64,000 bases of DNA from Heliocybe sulcata (Eukaryota; Basidiomycota; Agaricomycetes; Gloeophyllales; Gloeophyllaceae). The position numbers were made by a program, and so were the translations under genes. Position 1 is the first letter of the stretch, and every line of letters begins with the position of its first letter. Location: NCBI GenBank assembly GCA_004369045.1, contig ML213503.1, positions 248,001 through 312,000 on the forward strand, given 5' to 3'. This document shows, in pieces, positions 1 through 13,848 of the stretch. The notes under the pieces were generated by a model. The model made no database searches. It was given only the letters and a program-made list of their open reading frames with translations, and was not told the DNA's origin.

Positions 1-3000
1 AAGATTTCACAGATGAAGTCTCACCTAGCGGACAAGAACTTGCCTGACAGTGTAGAATGCCAACGAGTATTCTGTATCCACGAGACATGCTCACAATACG
101 ATCTTACTATGGCATCCTCTTCTGGCAACCGGCGATCAAATAGATTCACAGTACCGTCCGCAAAACCAGCCAAGAAGGTAGGAGAGGCTGTCGGGTCGGA
201 CGCGATTGAGGTCACCGGGCTGTCAGACTTAGTCTCCAAATCCTAGAATACAGAGGGTTAGGAACAAGGAATGAAAGCAGGTGACACAAGAATTACCATT
301 AGCAAACTCTCGGTATGCGCATCCCATACTCTGATGACCCGCGAATCTCCTCCGACCATCAAGAAGCCACCGTTTTGCTTCCAGTCAGTGATGACCCCGC
401 TTCCCCGTCTCGTTTGGACAAGCTCATTCAGTCCTCTGAAAGAACTGACCATCTGCACGGGTGCGGAAGTTACGGATGGATCGTAGTTGCGGTACAGCCG
501 GACCACGCCATCAGCTTCAAGAGGATACACAGGACTTCGTCAGATCAGGATAGTAGATAGAGGAGAGTACCTACAGGAGGATGCCAGGATGATACCGCCC
601 ACATCTTGGTTGATGAAGTGCAAGGACGTGATACTGGTCCCCTTGGGGTTTCCGTTGTAGAAGAGGTTCAGCCGCCTCCTCTGGGACCAATCCCATACAC
701 TGCTCGACTTTCAGCAGATGGCAAACGACACATATGCGGAACTAACCTGACAGTATCGGTGTCATTAGCGACAACCAGATGTGGATCGTACATATGGAAA
801 GCCGTGTTCAGAGGATGGGGTCCAACCTGTAGCGTAGTTACATGTTTGTTCCACCTGCGACTTTCTAGCAGATAGACAGAGATGAGTCGATATTGACAAC
901 GTTGGCTCGACACTCAACGCACCAGCAGGTTCCGCCTGAGACTGCGTCTCCGTCAAGATCTGCTCATTCCGCTGCTGTCGCCAAACCTGGTAATTATACT
1001 GTATACTACCTGGTTCGTCCGCTTCAGCTTGCTGTAGGGAACAACTCAGTCACGCTTCAACATTCGAAGTAGCGGATCTGCTCACCCTCATCTGCGGTTC
1101 CTTGAAGTATTCGCAGCACCAATCATAGAATCGGCTCTTTAAAGGCAAGGCGTCTCGAATGCCAGCGCCCGTCCCAAGCCCTAAAATCACGCTACTAGAT
1201 GCAGAATCCATGGAGAACGTACTGCCACTAGGACTGGACATCGCCCCACCAAGATGTTTCCGTGCGTGGATACCTGTCCTCCGACGAGCTCTCAGCCTCT
1301 CCATGTCTTCTTCCATCAATGCCTCCATCACATCCGAAGGCAAAAAATCCGCTGGAGGACGGTTCTCTTGCGAAGGCTGCACAGGAGATACAGGCCGCAA
1401 CATCCCTCCGTCGGGAGAAGGTGGTCTCGAATAGGGCGAAGTATACGTTGCGAAGTTCAGATTGGGAGATGGCGCACGCGAGATATCCGGCATGTCTGCC
1501 CTGGGAAGAGGAGGCGTGGAAGGCGCAGGCGTAGCCCTACCATCTTCAATCGAGGGGAACGCGATATTACCAGCAAGGTTCTTCAGCGCACTCGCGAACG
1601 ATGACGTCCGCCGCAGAGCACCGCCGACACTCTGGGCTACGGCACTTGTCATTGTTTCGCTCCGATTGAAGGAGGGTCGACCAATGACGGGCGAAGGAGG
1701 TGCCGGGTGAGTCGGGGATGAATGTATGGAACTGACTCTAGAACGAGTGCCATTCGTTTGACGAATAGGTTGCGCTGGAGGAGAGGGCGGGATATTCAGC
1801 GACGTAGCATCCAAACGCGTGAATGGTGACTCTAGGAGGAGCGCCATTATATAATCGACGATCGTCTGCGCACTAGTAGCAACTTCTTGATAGGGGTCAG
1901 CCGACAACTCCAGAAGAGCCACGAAAATCGTGAAAAAAGAAGACAGGAGGACCCGGTTTTCCTCTCGCGCAGGTTCATCATCGCCGAAACTGTCGAGCCA
2001 CTCTGATACAGCGATCGCTGCCACATCATCGTCCTCGGATGAATTGGAACTGGAGATCCCAGCCGTCCGCCTCCGGTTCTCTTCCCAGTAGATCCAAGCG
2101 CAGACGACAAAGTACCCCCTCCATTCCTTCGCCAAACAACTAACCAAGACGAGCAACTCCTTCCTCACAGTCGGACTTGCATCGTCCTTAACAGCGAGGG
2201 TCGCGCCAGTTGCAACTGCCACCTCCATCCGGAAATGTATCCGCTCCTCTAGGTGCTGCATCGTCCCACTGCCACCTCCTCCGCACTTCCTCTCGTCTGC
2301 TGAACCGCTAGCGCCCATGAAGGTCCCCAGGGCGTACAGCGCCGCCGTTCTTACCTCCGGCGAGTCATCCGACAGCATCGCAATCAGCTTATCCTGTGTT
2401 CCCCTGTCCACGCCATAGATTTTGATCTCATCATTCGCATCCCATATCTGCGCGATGCTCAGCGCGCACCACTGCCGGAGCAAAAAGTCGCCCTCGTCCA
2501 ACCGCTCAAAGCAGTTATCAAACACCCTTTCTCGCCAGCACGCGTTCTGTCCGTGCGCAAAATCCCGCGCGATAGCGCTCAGGATAAACGCACACATCGC
2601 CTTGTGCTCCGAATGGTTCGGTATGACCGAATGCTGCGGGTCCTCCTGGATCGCCAGCACGTTCGCGAAGTACTTGTACCCCTGGTTCGTATAGAGGTCT
2701 ACCTGGCAGCTCGCATCCACGGCCAGAATCCGCGCCCAAATGAAGATTAGCACAGGCCTCAGATCTTGGCCCGCCGCCTGCAATAATTTAGAGATATAAG
2801 GGAATATCCCGATCGTGAGCGCGAGGTGGACCGCCCACGGACCAAGGTCGACAAATTGTGAGAGCAGAATGAGAGCGCGGAGGCGGTGCGGCTGAGAGAG
2901 TAGCACTTGCAGCACGATGGGCAGCTGCTCGGGCGGCTTCCGTGGCACGAGATGGTGCTCGGTGCCCTGGTCCAGCAGCGAAGGCGGGGGCTCCAGCGGA

Positions 3001-4424
3001 ACGCCATCCGGTGCTTCGCCCGTGACTTGCACGGGGAGCGACATCGGTCCACGCTTCGTGAGGGCCGACCCACCGCGCGATATCCAGACTTCGAACGCGG
3101 TGAGTTGATCAGCAAAGAAGCGGCTGGGAATGTAAGCGTAAGGCTTTTCAGAGTTTTGGTTTGTTGTGTTGTTGGCTCGGTCCTGTCGGGCAGCCTCTGC
3201 TTGACGTCGGGACCTGGCAACAGCACTCTCGCCTGGCTCATACTTCACCTTGCTGCCAGCTGAAAGATCGGGGAGCTGTCTTAGACATGCATCCACGGCC
3301 AAATCCCAAGATGCCCAGAGTCGATGAGTATTAGTCGGGGGCAGAGGCGGATGAGTGTGAGGGGTGCAGTGGTAGTTCTTCATGATGCGCTCGGCAAGTA
3401 GGAAGTTGCGGAACAGCGACGCAATGAGGAGATCAGACCGGTAGAGTCGCGTAAAAACTTCTCTAGGGAACGTCGTCCATGCTATAGTGTCGGTGATGGC
3501 AATGAAGATCCAATTCAATTCACCAAGAGGCGTGCGTCGATCTTTGAGATCGCCAGGCAGCTGCATGACCATATCCGCAGTGATATTGTTAGGCAGTTGG
3601 TGGTTCATCACAAAGTACCGCAAGGCGATGTCGATCGGAGACGTGAGACAGGACGTGAAGAGGTCCGCGGGCAGTTCAGGACAAGACGGCAGCGTCTCAT
3701 GTGCTGCGCAGGCCGCGAGCTGTATGGAGTCGGAGAAGGGCGACTGACCCTCGGGGTACCCGCCTTCCATGAGATTCTTGCGCTTGTCCCGGTCCTCAGC
3801 AAATGCGTTGAAGTTCTGCAGCAAGTAGCCTGCAGCAGAGCAGTCCCAAATGTAGACGCACGGCGAGCCGAGCCAGCTCTGGATGTCAGCCAGGGAGACA
3901 GGGATGTATTGAGTATATTGCTTGTTAAAACACCAGAGCTCGCCGCTGGGCGTGGGTTTGGGAACGCCGTGGCCATTGTAGTGGAAGAGAATGGCATCAT
4001 CCTTCACCATCCTGCGGAACTGTACGCAGTATCTACGCAGATCTTCGTACCAAGGATCGAGAACAGGCTTGTAGGTGATCTTGGGGCTGAGACCTTCATA
4101 CTGGTGGCGCAGATTCTCACCTATCGCCTCGAGGGCTTTGGCAGAAGGCATACTGTGAGGGTCGACCCAACATTCCAATACAGCGCCCGGATTCGTTTTC
4201 ACAACGTCAGGCGGATCGACGTCGATGTTCAGACAGAGAACGAGAGCAGCATGGGCGGTCCTGAGCTTGCCAGGGGAGGATCTCCACGGGGCCATTTTAG
4301 GAATCCATGGCGGGGGAGGGGTCGGGTTGCCACAAGTAAGATGACGCTTTGCGGACCAGTAGGGAAGAATGGGAGCGGGGTCTGGTAGGGTACCGACTGA
4401 TCCATTGGGCTCCGTAATCATCAC
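1..4424 (-). CDS. KOG1: Raptor (KOG1/Mip1), TORC1 scaffold subunit, 3' end cut by window edge
   Basis: Scaffold of TOR complex 1 that presents substrates to Tor kinase at the vacuole. The N-terminal RNC (caspase-like) domain is plain: LVLCLNIDVDPPDVVK near residue 61, HYNGHG at 148-153 and WDCSAAG at 194-200, as in S. pombe Mip1. A HEAT-type helical middle follows, then a Ser/Pro-rich linker around residues 900-1050. The long first exon is 1086-4424. Later exons, each bounded by GT..AG, lie near 923-1031, 747-864 and 699 downwards, and encode a WD40 propeller (VWDWS, GVVRLYRNYDP, VIRVWDAHTE, GTVNLFDRR). The reading frame runs past base 1, so the C-terminus is missing. I used the first ATG of the long open frame. 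Identification is firm; the exact start is less so. Confidence 0.95.
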
Positions 4425-4935
4425 CGGGCCTCTGCTACGAGTGCTTTGACTTGAAGATGGATCCGACCTTGCATTCGTCTGGTAGCCTCGTTCCGTGTTT
4501 CCGTCTGCATCAGAGTGGCTGGAATCGGTTTGACCTGTGTGTGCCTAAGCTAGAATTCAATATTGATTCGAATAGCACGTACCTGCGTATGTCCCGTTCA
4601 TCCCTTCCGGTGGCCTGGGCGGATTCTTCAGAGCCTCACCTCACTAGTACTGCGAATAATGTCTGAAGACTCGATGCGAGTCAGTTCATCCACGCGGCAG
4701 GTTGAACAACGATAAATTGGCGGGGTCCAAAGCCGCTCTCTGACCGTCCTCAGCGTCGGAGGCAATGAGCGCTAAGACGCTCGCCATGTGATGGTCACAA
4801 GCAGCAGGCTGCACTTGTCACGGCGCGTACCGAGTGTATCCCTGCCGTATCGTGCCTGTATTCTGCTATGCCTTGCTAACGGACTCTGGCTGGGAAAGAC
4901 TCGACAACCGCTTCTTAATCTACTGACACGTCAGC
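4425..4935. promoter_or_regulatory. Divergent intergenic region between Raptor and dynactin genes
   Basis: About 510 bases separate two start codons on opposite strands, so both promoters should lie here. I see no convincing TATA box or gene. Short open frames such as the one near 4451 look like chance. Confidence 0.4.
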
Positions 4936-7900
4936 ATGCCCTCTGAACCGACGCTTGGAGCGACAGTCGAGGTTCCCATCGGGCGGGGAACGGTGCGCTT
5001 CATCGGGACGACCTCCTTCGCTCCAGGCAAATGGGTCGGTATTGAACTGGGCGAGCCGAAAGGAAAGAACAATGGCAGCGTTCAGGGAGTCGCATATTTT
5101 AACTGCAAACCGAACCATGGCATGTTTGTCCGGCCAAGTCAAGTTGCTGTGGTTGCAGCGGAACCTAAGCCCGCGGTAAGTGCAAGGCCCAATTCATAGC
5201 AGAATCTACTAAATGACCAGTAATCTGCAAGGTCGCAAAGGCTTCGGCTCGCCCATCTCTGTCGCACCAGCGAACGTCGAGCACGGCCAGTGCACGGCCA
5301 GGTCCCTCTAGTTCGCCCAGGGCGTCCAGTCCTCTCAAGCAGTCCACCAAGGCCTCTCCGGCACCGTCCACCCCGACTTCCTCCACCACTCCTCGCCTCG
5401 GATCCCCTATTAAACGTCTTTCTGTCGCTACCCCCGGTGGTCTGCAATCACGCAAAACCCTTCCTCGCACGGTATCTCATGACACTAATCCTCCGTTCAG
5501 TCCGACTGTCTCCTCGCCACGGCAGACGGAGTCGCCCGGTCCCGCACCTCAATCAAAGCCTCCGAGGCGCCCCTCCTCCCCACCCTTGCCACAGATGACT
5601 TCTTCATTACGCTCTGTATCTCCACCTCCGCCGCCCTCCGCGTTCCCTCGCGAACCGTCGCCCCTCCTATCAACGGAACCTCTTATGCCTCCCTCTCGTC
5701 CACCATCCTCTCAATCTCGTCATATTGTCAGACCTCTTCTACGGGTACTATGATACACATCTCACTAACTTACCACCCATCCAGCGCTCGCAAGACGACC
5801 AAGAACTCCAAGAACTCCGCGCCAAAACGCGCGTTCTCGAAGCCAAGCGCGCTGATGACGCCCGGCACATCCGCGAGCTCGAGTCGCGCTTAGCAGACGC
5901 TGAGTCCTTCGTCGCTCTTCGCCCGAAACTCCAGGCCAAACTAAATCAATTGCAAACCGACTTGACGGCTTCCCGGCGAGAGTTAGCAGATTCCAAACAA
6001 ATCGCTGACTTATCAGAGAACAGGATACTGGATGCGCAGGAGCAGCTTGAGATGGCAATGTTGGATAAGGAGATGGCGGAGGAAAGGGCGGAGACAGCGG
6101 AGGCTGAGGTCGAGGAGTTGAGGGAGCAGTTGGCGGTTGTGGAGGTTGAGCTGAAGGTCGTGAAGGAGGGTGGTGCGACGGATCGTGAAACGAGGGGCGG
6201 TGAGGGAGAAGAAGAGGAAGAGGAGAGTGCCGGAGATGATGCTAAGTCGTCGCTAGCTTATATCCAGCTCGAGAAGCAGAACGAGCGATTGAAAGAGGCG
6301 CTGTTCCGGTCAGTGGGTGGTGCTTATGAACGTTCAATCTGTCTCAAACGCGGAAATGTTGATTGTTAGGTTACGCGAGATCTCGCAGGAGACGGATCTA
6401 GAGCAGCGCCGTCGTATTCAGGAGATGGAGAAGGACGTAGCTACGCTTGACGAAATCCAGTGTAAGTCTGTTGCCAGCTACTATAGTACGCTCGTGCTGA
6501 CTTCAAGCAGCGCAATACGAGGAGACCTTGATTAAGCTCTCGAATGCAGAAGTCCAGATCGAAGACCTCAAGATGCAATTAGACGACGCGCTAGGTGCTG
6601 AGGACCTCCTGGTCCAATTGACGGAGCGCAACCTCATGCTCAGCGAGGTCAGTTAGCTATCCAGCTCGTCATTTACTGCTTATCCTTAGCCTTAGCGCTT
6701 GTCTTCCTTTCTGCTGATGTCCCGTGTGGTGCTCAGAAAATCGAAGAGATGCGGATCACTATCGAGGACCTGGAAGCACTCAAAGAGCTTAACGACGAGC
6801 TCGAGGAGAACCATATGGAGACGGAAAAGACGTTGCAGGAGGAGATTGGTACGCTTCTATCAATGTTCTCTCACACTTATGATTCATGGGACCCTCTGCA
6901 GATGCGAAGGACGCAGAGCTGAGGGAGCAGCGGCGCAAGGTTGAGACCTTGGAGGATCTCTGTGTGGATATGGAAAATACTATCTCACAGTTCCGCGAGC
7001 TGGTGATGAGTCTTCAACAGTAAGTTTGCCGATCCCTCACAGCATAATATGCTGATGTGAGCGTCGGTACCAGAGAACTTGATTCCCTTCGCGCCGAACA
7101 CCAGACCGCACAGCAAGAGTCCGCAACGGCTTCGCAGCAGACAGCTGCGATGATGTCGCTGAACCTGAAGTTGCAGTCTTCGGCATCGAAGCAGCAAGCC
7201 AAGACGATCGAAGCAGAGCTCAAGGGCTACGAAGCTCGCGAGGCTCGGGAGCTCCTGTCGATTGTCCAGGTATGTTTCCATCTTCCCTGGACCTTCTAAA
7301 GTTGATGAGTGACTGTTTTATAGCCGTACCTGCCTCAGTTTTATGTCGAGTCGGATTCGGACGCGACGAGCTGCTACTTGTTGTTCCAGCGTCTCGCGTT
7401 CAAGACAGATTTAATCAACATGATTGTGGGCCAAGTGCATGGGTTGCCTGAGTCTTTGAACGGGCCTGTTGCGGACGTACTCGTCGGTATATGCGAGGTG
7501 AGCTGACAATACAGTTACTCTATCTATAATGGTCAGACTGACATGCGTTGTGTGGTAGATGCGAGGAAGGATTGCGAGCTTGTCGAATCTTTGCAAGCGG
7601 TTTGCCGCAGTGATGAGACGGTGTGACGCGGACTCGTTCTTGAACATCGGCAGACTGTACCCCGAGCTCGCCCCGATGGAGAAGCGCATTGACATTCACA
7701 TCGACTTACTTCGGCGCGATGAGTTCCGAGAGATGGAGTGTGTCAGCGATGTCGTGAAGTGAGTCATGCTTGCTCCCTCCTCTATAATGCGTTCCTCAAG
7801 TTATACCGCTTTCAGGTTGCAAGCTCAATTCGACCACCTCGCCGAGACGTACTTCGCTGGCTTCGATCATGACCTTGGTGAAAGGGAGCTGGGCTACGCT

Positions 7901-9635
7901 TCCGCATTCGATATGGACCTTGACATGGTAGCCGCGTCGGTGGGCCTCGCGAAGACCTCTGTCGCAGCGATCATGAAGGATACGGGTTCGGGTTTTGTTC
8001 TTTGTCAAGCTATTCATGAAGCTGAACGCACCACAGATGTTGCGTTGGACTTGGGTGGGTACGACATCGAAGACGAGTTCTTTGCGCCTTTGCAGAAGGT
8101 GCTCGACCAATGTAAAGGGACCAAGTCACTATCGAGGTAGGTGTGAGATTCAGCGAGCACCTGTGTCCGGACTGACGCCGCTATAGAAAACTCATCAAGC
8201 GTTTGGAGGAGCTTATTGGAGACTCTTTGGCCCTCAAGACTCCCCTGATACCTCAGTTACAAGCACTCAATAATAAGGTGTCGGAATTAGTGAACTTCGG
8301 CATCTCGGTCTGTCATGTCTAGCTCATAGCCAGTTTGTGCAGAAGCTCACCTGCATACTTCCTTCAGCTGGCACAAGAGATCATGCCTCATTTAATCGAT
8401 GCACGTGCCGAGAAAGAGGCATTCCAACTGACGAAGGTCCTGTCATTCGTAAAGCAGGTCGCTTCTTCTACCGTTGGCAAGGACCGAAAGGACGGGATTA
8501 CCTCTTGGCAGGCCGTAGGAGACTACATCGCGGGTCTCGTTAATGAAGCTGCTGTCTTGGTCCCCTCGGCAATGGAGCCAGTCAACGTTACCAAGAGTAA
8601 GTTGTCTAACACTTCTGCCCAGGTACTCGTCTGACTCGTCTCGTGCAGTTATTGGCAACGCGCCCTGGGTCGTCCGTGTGAAGGATATCAAAGCTAACAC
8701 AGCCGTCAACATCGAAGCCGAACGCAAGGTCGCACAACTGAGCGACGAGATTCAGGGCTTGTACCGCTCGCTCAAGTCTAAGGACCAAAGCATTCAAGAA
8801 GCGGGTGTGAAGATTGAGCTTATGGAGCGCCGGATGGAGACGGTGAAGAAGCAGGCGGATGCCATCGCCGAGTTAGAGAGTGAGCTGGCGAAGGCAAGGA
8901 AGCAGGAGAGGGCGTACGAGGAGGCGATGGAGCAGTTACAGGCCGATCTCGATGCGTTGGAGCAGGATAATGCGAAGTTGAAGACCATGACTGTCGGACC
9001 GCAGAGGGAGCGTGAGTATTTGCTTCATTGAGGACATCGTTTCTTTTGCTGATGCATGGCTTGTAGCTTCAACCACTCAACCAATGGAGGTGGAAAATAT
9101 CGCAGTGGAAGGTAGTCTGGAGACAAGCTATCTATTAGAACAAGTAAGTCCTTACATTCATGCTGGATCCTCTTTATACTGAATTCTAGTTCAGCTTGAA
9201 GCCCTGCGCGGCACTGTGCGTTTCCTTCGCATTGAGAACTCCTACCTCAAGGGTCAAGATCTCCTCCGAGAAATCCAGACTCTCCCTCCCCTGCCAGAGC
9301 CTGTCAGCAGGGAGCCGACCCCGCCGCTGGAGCCCTCTGGCCTATCAGACACCGATTCCGAGTCGGATGAACCGAGCACCCCGCCCACGCTGAGGTCATT
9401 GACCACAGAAACGAAACTGCTCTACCGCGACGTGATCAGGTTCTCCACTACGCCGCGCGTCGTGGACCTCTCCGAGTTGAACGCCAATCGCGCAGAGGGC
9501 AAAGCCAAGTCATGGATGCCGCGAAATAAGAACCCTGCGCATCAGGTGTATGAGCGGAAGGCGGAGGCGGAGCGCTTGAGTAGGCGAGTTAAAGGGTTAC
9601 TGGACCGGGCGAATGCAATCGCTGGTGCTCGGTAA
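4936..9635 (+). CDS. DCTN1: Dynactin large subunit p150Glued
   Basis: Dynein cofactor that binds microtubule plus ends and cargo. The first exon encodes a complete CAP-Gly domain: [12 protein letters not shown] at residues 29-40, then GKNNG (canonical GKNDG) and the closing GMFVRPSQV. The second exon, from about 5231 after a GTAAGT intron, is a basic Ser/Pro/Arg-rich linker of about 170 residues, matching the microtubule-binding basic region of the family. From 5785 a long coiled coil begins ([20 protein letters not shown]), interrupted by about ten short introns. The central dynactin domain spans roughly 7.3-8.6 kb. A second coiled coil (8.7-9.0 kb) and a short C-terminal tail with a PPLPEP motif finish the protein at 9635. 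The total, roughly 1,250 residues, is usual for the family. Identification is strong; individual splice sites are approximate. Confidence 0.93.
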
Positions 9636-9785
9636 CATATCATTATGGTTGGACATCAGTTGGCATATACCCAGTCTACATTGTATTCTACGGCTTCCAC
9701 CTATATATACTATCATGTCATAATCACGCTTGGTTACATGCTCTATAGACATAAAGCTTTCAGGCTTCGCTCTATTGCCTTCTAT

Positions 9786-11992
9786 TTAGTCTTGTCCTTC
9801 GGGATCATAAACATACGTCCCATACACCGGCTCCCACCGCTTCTCCTTCAACTTCTCGCGCACCTCTTCCTTCTTCCAGTTGACGCCAGCGATACCCTCT
9901 TCGATGGCCTGCTCGGCTACTGCCACTGAAACCTCGTAGTTCACTTGGGGCGCATCCGCCATATCTGGGAGCAGAGCGTTGTCGGGATCTTTAAGCGCCG
10001 GAGAGAGAGAGGCCAGACGACGTGTGCCGGCGATGATCATGCTGTCGCTGATCTTGCGCGCTTGTGAAATGACGGCGCCGAAGCCGAGGCCGGGATAAAT
10101 GAGGGCATCTGCGACGCAGTAAGTATCGTGATTCACCCGTCCCACAAGTAGTACTCACTGTTGCACTCTGCGATGCTACATATGTCACCGGTGCATTAGT
10201 ATTTAGCGGACAGAATGGGGACTGCATAAGAACTTACATGTAATCCTTTCCATTGGGGTTCTTCGCAGGAGGGAAAGGACTTCCTGTCGCTAGAAGCGCC
10301 TTCCCGCCTGTCCATTCATTCGCGTCCTCTGGGTCGACCTCGACGAGCCTGCTGGGATTGCTGAGGGGCAAAATGATGGGTCGGTCGCAACCCTTTGCCA
10401 TCTCCCGGATGACCTCCTCCGTGAACGCGCCAGCACGCGTCGAGCACCCGATCAAAATCGTCGGCTTTGCCCTCTTCACGACCTCCACCAGCTCGACTTC
10501 GCCGTTGTCGTTCGTCTTCGCGTCTTGCCACTCCGAGTCGGGCCTTGTGAACTCGCGCAGACTGCCTCGGATCTTCTCCGGGCCCAACGACTCCTTGATA
10601 AGCCCGAACCGGTCGAGCATGTAGAACTTTTTGTTCGCGTCTTCCTTGGAGAGGTTGTCCATCGTGACTATCGCATCCCGGATTTGACTCGCTATGCCGT
10701 GTCCCGCAGAGCCTGAGCCATAGACCACGATGCGCTGATCGGACAGCTTGGTCTTGGTGACACCGATGGCGGACATGATACATGCTAGCGTGACCGCACC
10801 CGTGCCCTGGCTAGTGACAGGATCAGCGAGGGTATCATACGCCACTGAATAGACTCACATATCGTCGTTGAACACTGCGTGTTGATCACGGTAAATGTCC
10901 AGCAATCTGTGCGCGTTGGAGGTCCCGAAGTCTTCGAAGTGAAGAAGAGAGTGCGGAAGATGCTTCCGGACGAGCTGCACAAACCTAGAAGATAGGATCA
11001 GAAGCCACGATTTTACTAGCAAGTTCTGCCTCCCACTTGTCGATGAATTCGTCGTATTCTTTACCACGTACGCGCTTCTCGGGCCAGCCCTGAAGAGAAT
11101 GCGCTCCATGAGGGATGCCTGCGGCAGGCGGTGCAACATACCACATAAAGATGGTCATTGCGGAGCTGATCATTGTCCGTTCCTACATCCAGGATGATAG
11201 GCAAAGCTCTCTCTGGGTTAATGCCAGCAATTAAGCTGGATAGCCACCGTGAATAAATGATTTAGGATTAGAGACATTGCGTACACACCTGTACAAGGCC
11301 GACTTTGCAGCAGATATCTTGCATACCGCATTAGTCTCGCATGTCCAATAACGGAACTTGGTAGTCTTACCCCAATACCCTAGTGTGATACGATTCAGAA
11401 GGAATCCAGCGGTGGAGCAACGGATTGGCTTACTCCGACACCTTGGTCTCCGATACCAAGAATGGCTTCGGCGTCAGAGCATACTATAAGGTCAATGTTG
11501 CGGCCTTTGATCTGCTCTAGAAAGTCTTCTTCCATCGAGTCTTGGCTCGGGAAGGTCAGATAGAGACCCTCGCTTCTGCGGTACAGGTGCGAGTAGTTCG
11601 CAATCGCATCACCCTGCGCCGGGTCGTATGTAAGTTGGAGAGTCGTGTCAACCCCTGCCACTCACCTCAGTAGGAGTGTAGATGATGGGAATCAATTCTT
11701 TCAAGTGTCGTCGGAGCAGTTCAAAGTACAGAACCCTGTTCTGCTCTTTCATGCTCTGCATGAAGCTGTTCTTGCGAATGGGAGTGTCCCGCATTTGCAG
11801 CTGGTCGTACGCCCGCTGGCATTGCTCTTCCAGCGTATTGACACGATAGGGTAGACGACCGGTCAAGCCGAAGGCCTTGCGTTCCTCTAGTGTGAACGCG
11901 GTGCCCTTGTTCCATCGGGGACTATTCATGATCGCATCCCCGCGAAGGCGGACACGGAATATTTGCTTGGCCTTGGCTGCTGTAGAAGACAT
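9786..11992 (-). CDS. MAE1: Malic enzyme (NAD(P)-dependent, malate to pyruvate)
   Basis: Oxidative decarboxylation of L-malate to pyruvate and CO2. In order: the N-terminal malic domain with LTGRLPYRV and the LIPIIYTPTEV signature; ILGIGDQGVG near 11.4 kb; the exon ending in NDHLYV joined to GWPEKRVRGKEYDEFIDK; HFEDFGTSNAHRLL and FNDDM joined to QGTGAVTLA; then the Rossmann motif VVYGSGSAGHGIASQ and the C-terminal PLSNPSRLVEVDPEDA and ALLATGSPFPP. About ten short introns. No clear mitochondrial presequence precedes the first ATG (MSSTAAKAKQIFRVRLRG is only mildly basic), so cytosolic or mitochondrial location is open. NAD versus NADP preference cannot be decided from what I see. Its stop lies about 150 bases from the dynactin stop (convergent). 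Confidence 0.94.
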
Positions 11993-12868
11993 GATGCTAA
12001 GAACGTCCCAGCCAGGTTAGAGCTTGTTTATATGCGCACGCCTTGCGCAGTAACACCACCTGGGCCTACAAATTGTCGTCATACATCAACTCGGAATACC
12101 TCGCCTGGAGCCTGCGAACTATTCGTCGTCATTCATTCGACATGTATCAGAAACGACGTACAGATTGCAATAGCTCTAGGCAGCGTGGCTTTAAATTGGC
12201 TCCTGCTGTATGAACGCTAACTTGAATGTAGAACTACCAACGTACCGTCGAGTCACAGAGTACACTTAGACTTACAAACAGAAGAGAAGCTGATCCTGGT
12301 ATAACAGATACACGGCGTTACAGTTGGGAGTCGAAGCGATAGTAAGAGTCCGACCCTCTAACGATAACTCCCTGCTCGCGCGGGAGCCAAACACCGTCAA
12401 ATAGGAGCGCCACTCGGGCGCTCCCGTACAGCTTGCTTGGATCGCCGAGACTAAGCAAGGAGTAGCTGATATTACAATGTAAAATACTACAATTTGTATA
12501 CTCGATAATGGAAGGCGAGAAACAAACCAGAGCGAGCGAGACAGAGTCGGAAATGTAAATGAAATGGTACAATGACGAATATTAGTAAGGCAACTACGAA
12601 AGCAATTAATGAGGAAACCACATTCTCGAACAATGAGGCACGCGGACTACAACCGATAACAGGCAGATGTAGGGGAGAAGAGAAGGTTGTGAAGCGAGTT
12701 CGTGCCCTTACACGCCTCTGCAATGCGAATTCATCCATATCAGGTATCTCTCTTGCCGCATTCGGACCACCCAGCAATCTCGGATCAAGTATCTACTTGC
12801 TTTCTCATCTTGAACGTCGTAGTCTCTGAGGTGAGTTATTTCTCGCCATCTTACCCCGTGCTTATACA
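11993..12868. other. Divergent intergenic region (malic enzyme / SDR)
   Basis: About 880 bases between two divergent starts. I see no supported gene; open frames on both strands here are short and of odd composition. It holds one GC-rich hairpin, listed separately. Confidence 0.35.
12404..12424. repeat. Perfect 8-bp inverted repeat (hairpin)
   Basis: GGAGCGCC, a 5-base spacer ACTCG, then GGCGCTCC. It lies in an intergenic stretch and could be a binding palindrome or chance. It is not part of a tRNA as far as I can see. Confidence 0.5.
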
Positions 12869-13848
12869 ATGCATCTACAATTAGATGGTTTGACTGCGGT
12901 AGTCACAGGTGAATCCAACTTTCACTTATCGTTTCTTCTCGCTGATAGTCATTCAAGGAGGAACCAAGGGCATCGGCCGTGCCATTGTAGAACTGCTCCT
13001 CGCGGAGGGTTGCAACATCTCCTACTGTGCCAGGACGGTACCGAAGGATGCTATTCCTCCCCGTACAACGCAGTCGAGCAAGGCGAGAGCCGTGGGCACT
13101 GCCCTCGATATCGCAGACAAAGCGGCTCTCGAGGCTTGGGTGAAGGACATCGCTGATACGTTCGGCGGAATCGATATCGTGGTCAGCAATGGTACGTCTA
13201 CATATGCGCCGAGAAGTGTCATTATGACTGATGAGAAATGCTTGTAGTCTCTGCTCTGGGCATCTCCTCGACGCCAGAGAACTGGAAGGCTTCATTCGAT
13301 ATCGACATGATGGCCTTTGTCAATCTGGTCGAGTCTACCCTGCCGTATCTCCGCAAGTCAAAGGCAGCTGCTATCGTTTCTGTGTAAGCATCCATAATAC
13401 CAATCCGCAGTACCCTCTGATCTGATATTCGTCTAATAGGTCCTCGGTGTCAGGCCGGGAAATCGACTTCACGGCTTCAGGTCCGTACGGCGCATTCAAA
13501 GCTGCCGTAACGCACTATACGCAACAGCTAGCATATACTCTCGCTCCCGAAGGGATCCGCTCGTAAGTAGCGTGCACCTCTCCGCTCGCCGCTCGCCCAC
13601 TAACTGCATTATACAGAAACTCCGTTAGCCCAGGCAACACCTTCTTCGAAGGCAGCGTCTGGGACTACGCCAAGCGCGATAACCCCGAATTATACAACAA
13701 GGCGCTCGCTCTAAACCCCACGGGCCGCATGGCGACTCCTGAGGAGATTGCGAACGCCGTCGTATTCTTGGCGAGCCCTGCGAGCTCATTCACGTCCGGC
13801 ACGAACTTGGTGGTCGACGGCGCGCTCACAAGAGGCGTGCAACTATGA
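12869..13848 (+). CDS. Short-chain dehydrogenase/reductase (classical SDR)
   Basis: NAD(P)-dependent oxidoreductase of unknown substrate. The start MHLQLDGLTAVVTG joins across a short intron to GGTKGIGRAIVELLLAEG, giving the TGGTKGIG cofactor loop. Then come DIVVSN (in place of the usual NNAG), the catalytic SS and Y-x3-K as SSVSGREID and YGAFKAAVTHY, and the C-terminal GRMATPEEIANAVVFLASP with TSGTNLVVDGA. About 270 residues after removing four introns, a normal size for the family. Closest in style to fungal 3-oxoacyl-reductase-like SDRs. It converges on the acidic-protein gene, 170 bases away. No biosynthetic cluster surrounds it. Confidence 0.9.

Noticed and set aside
3597-4388. 263-codon plus-strand open frame
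   Set aside because: It is the antisense shadow of the Raptor first exon, which has clear RNC-domain motifs.
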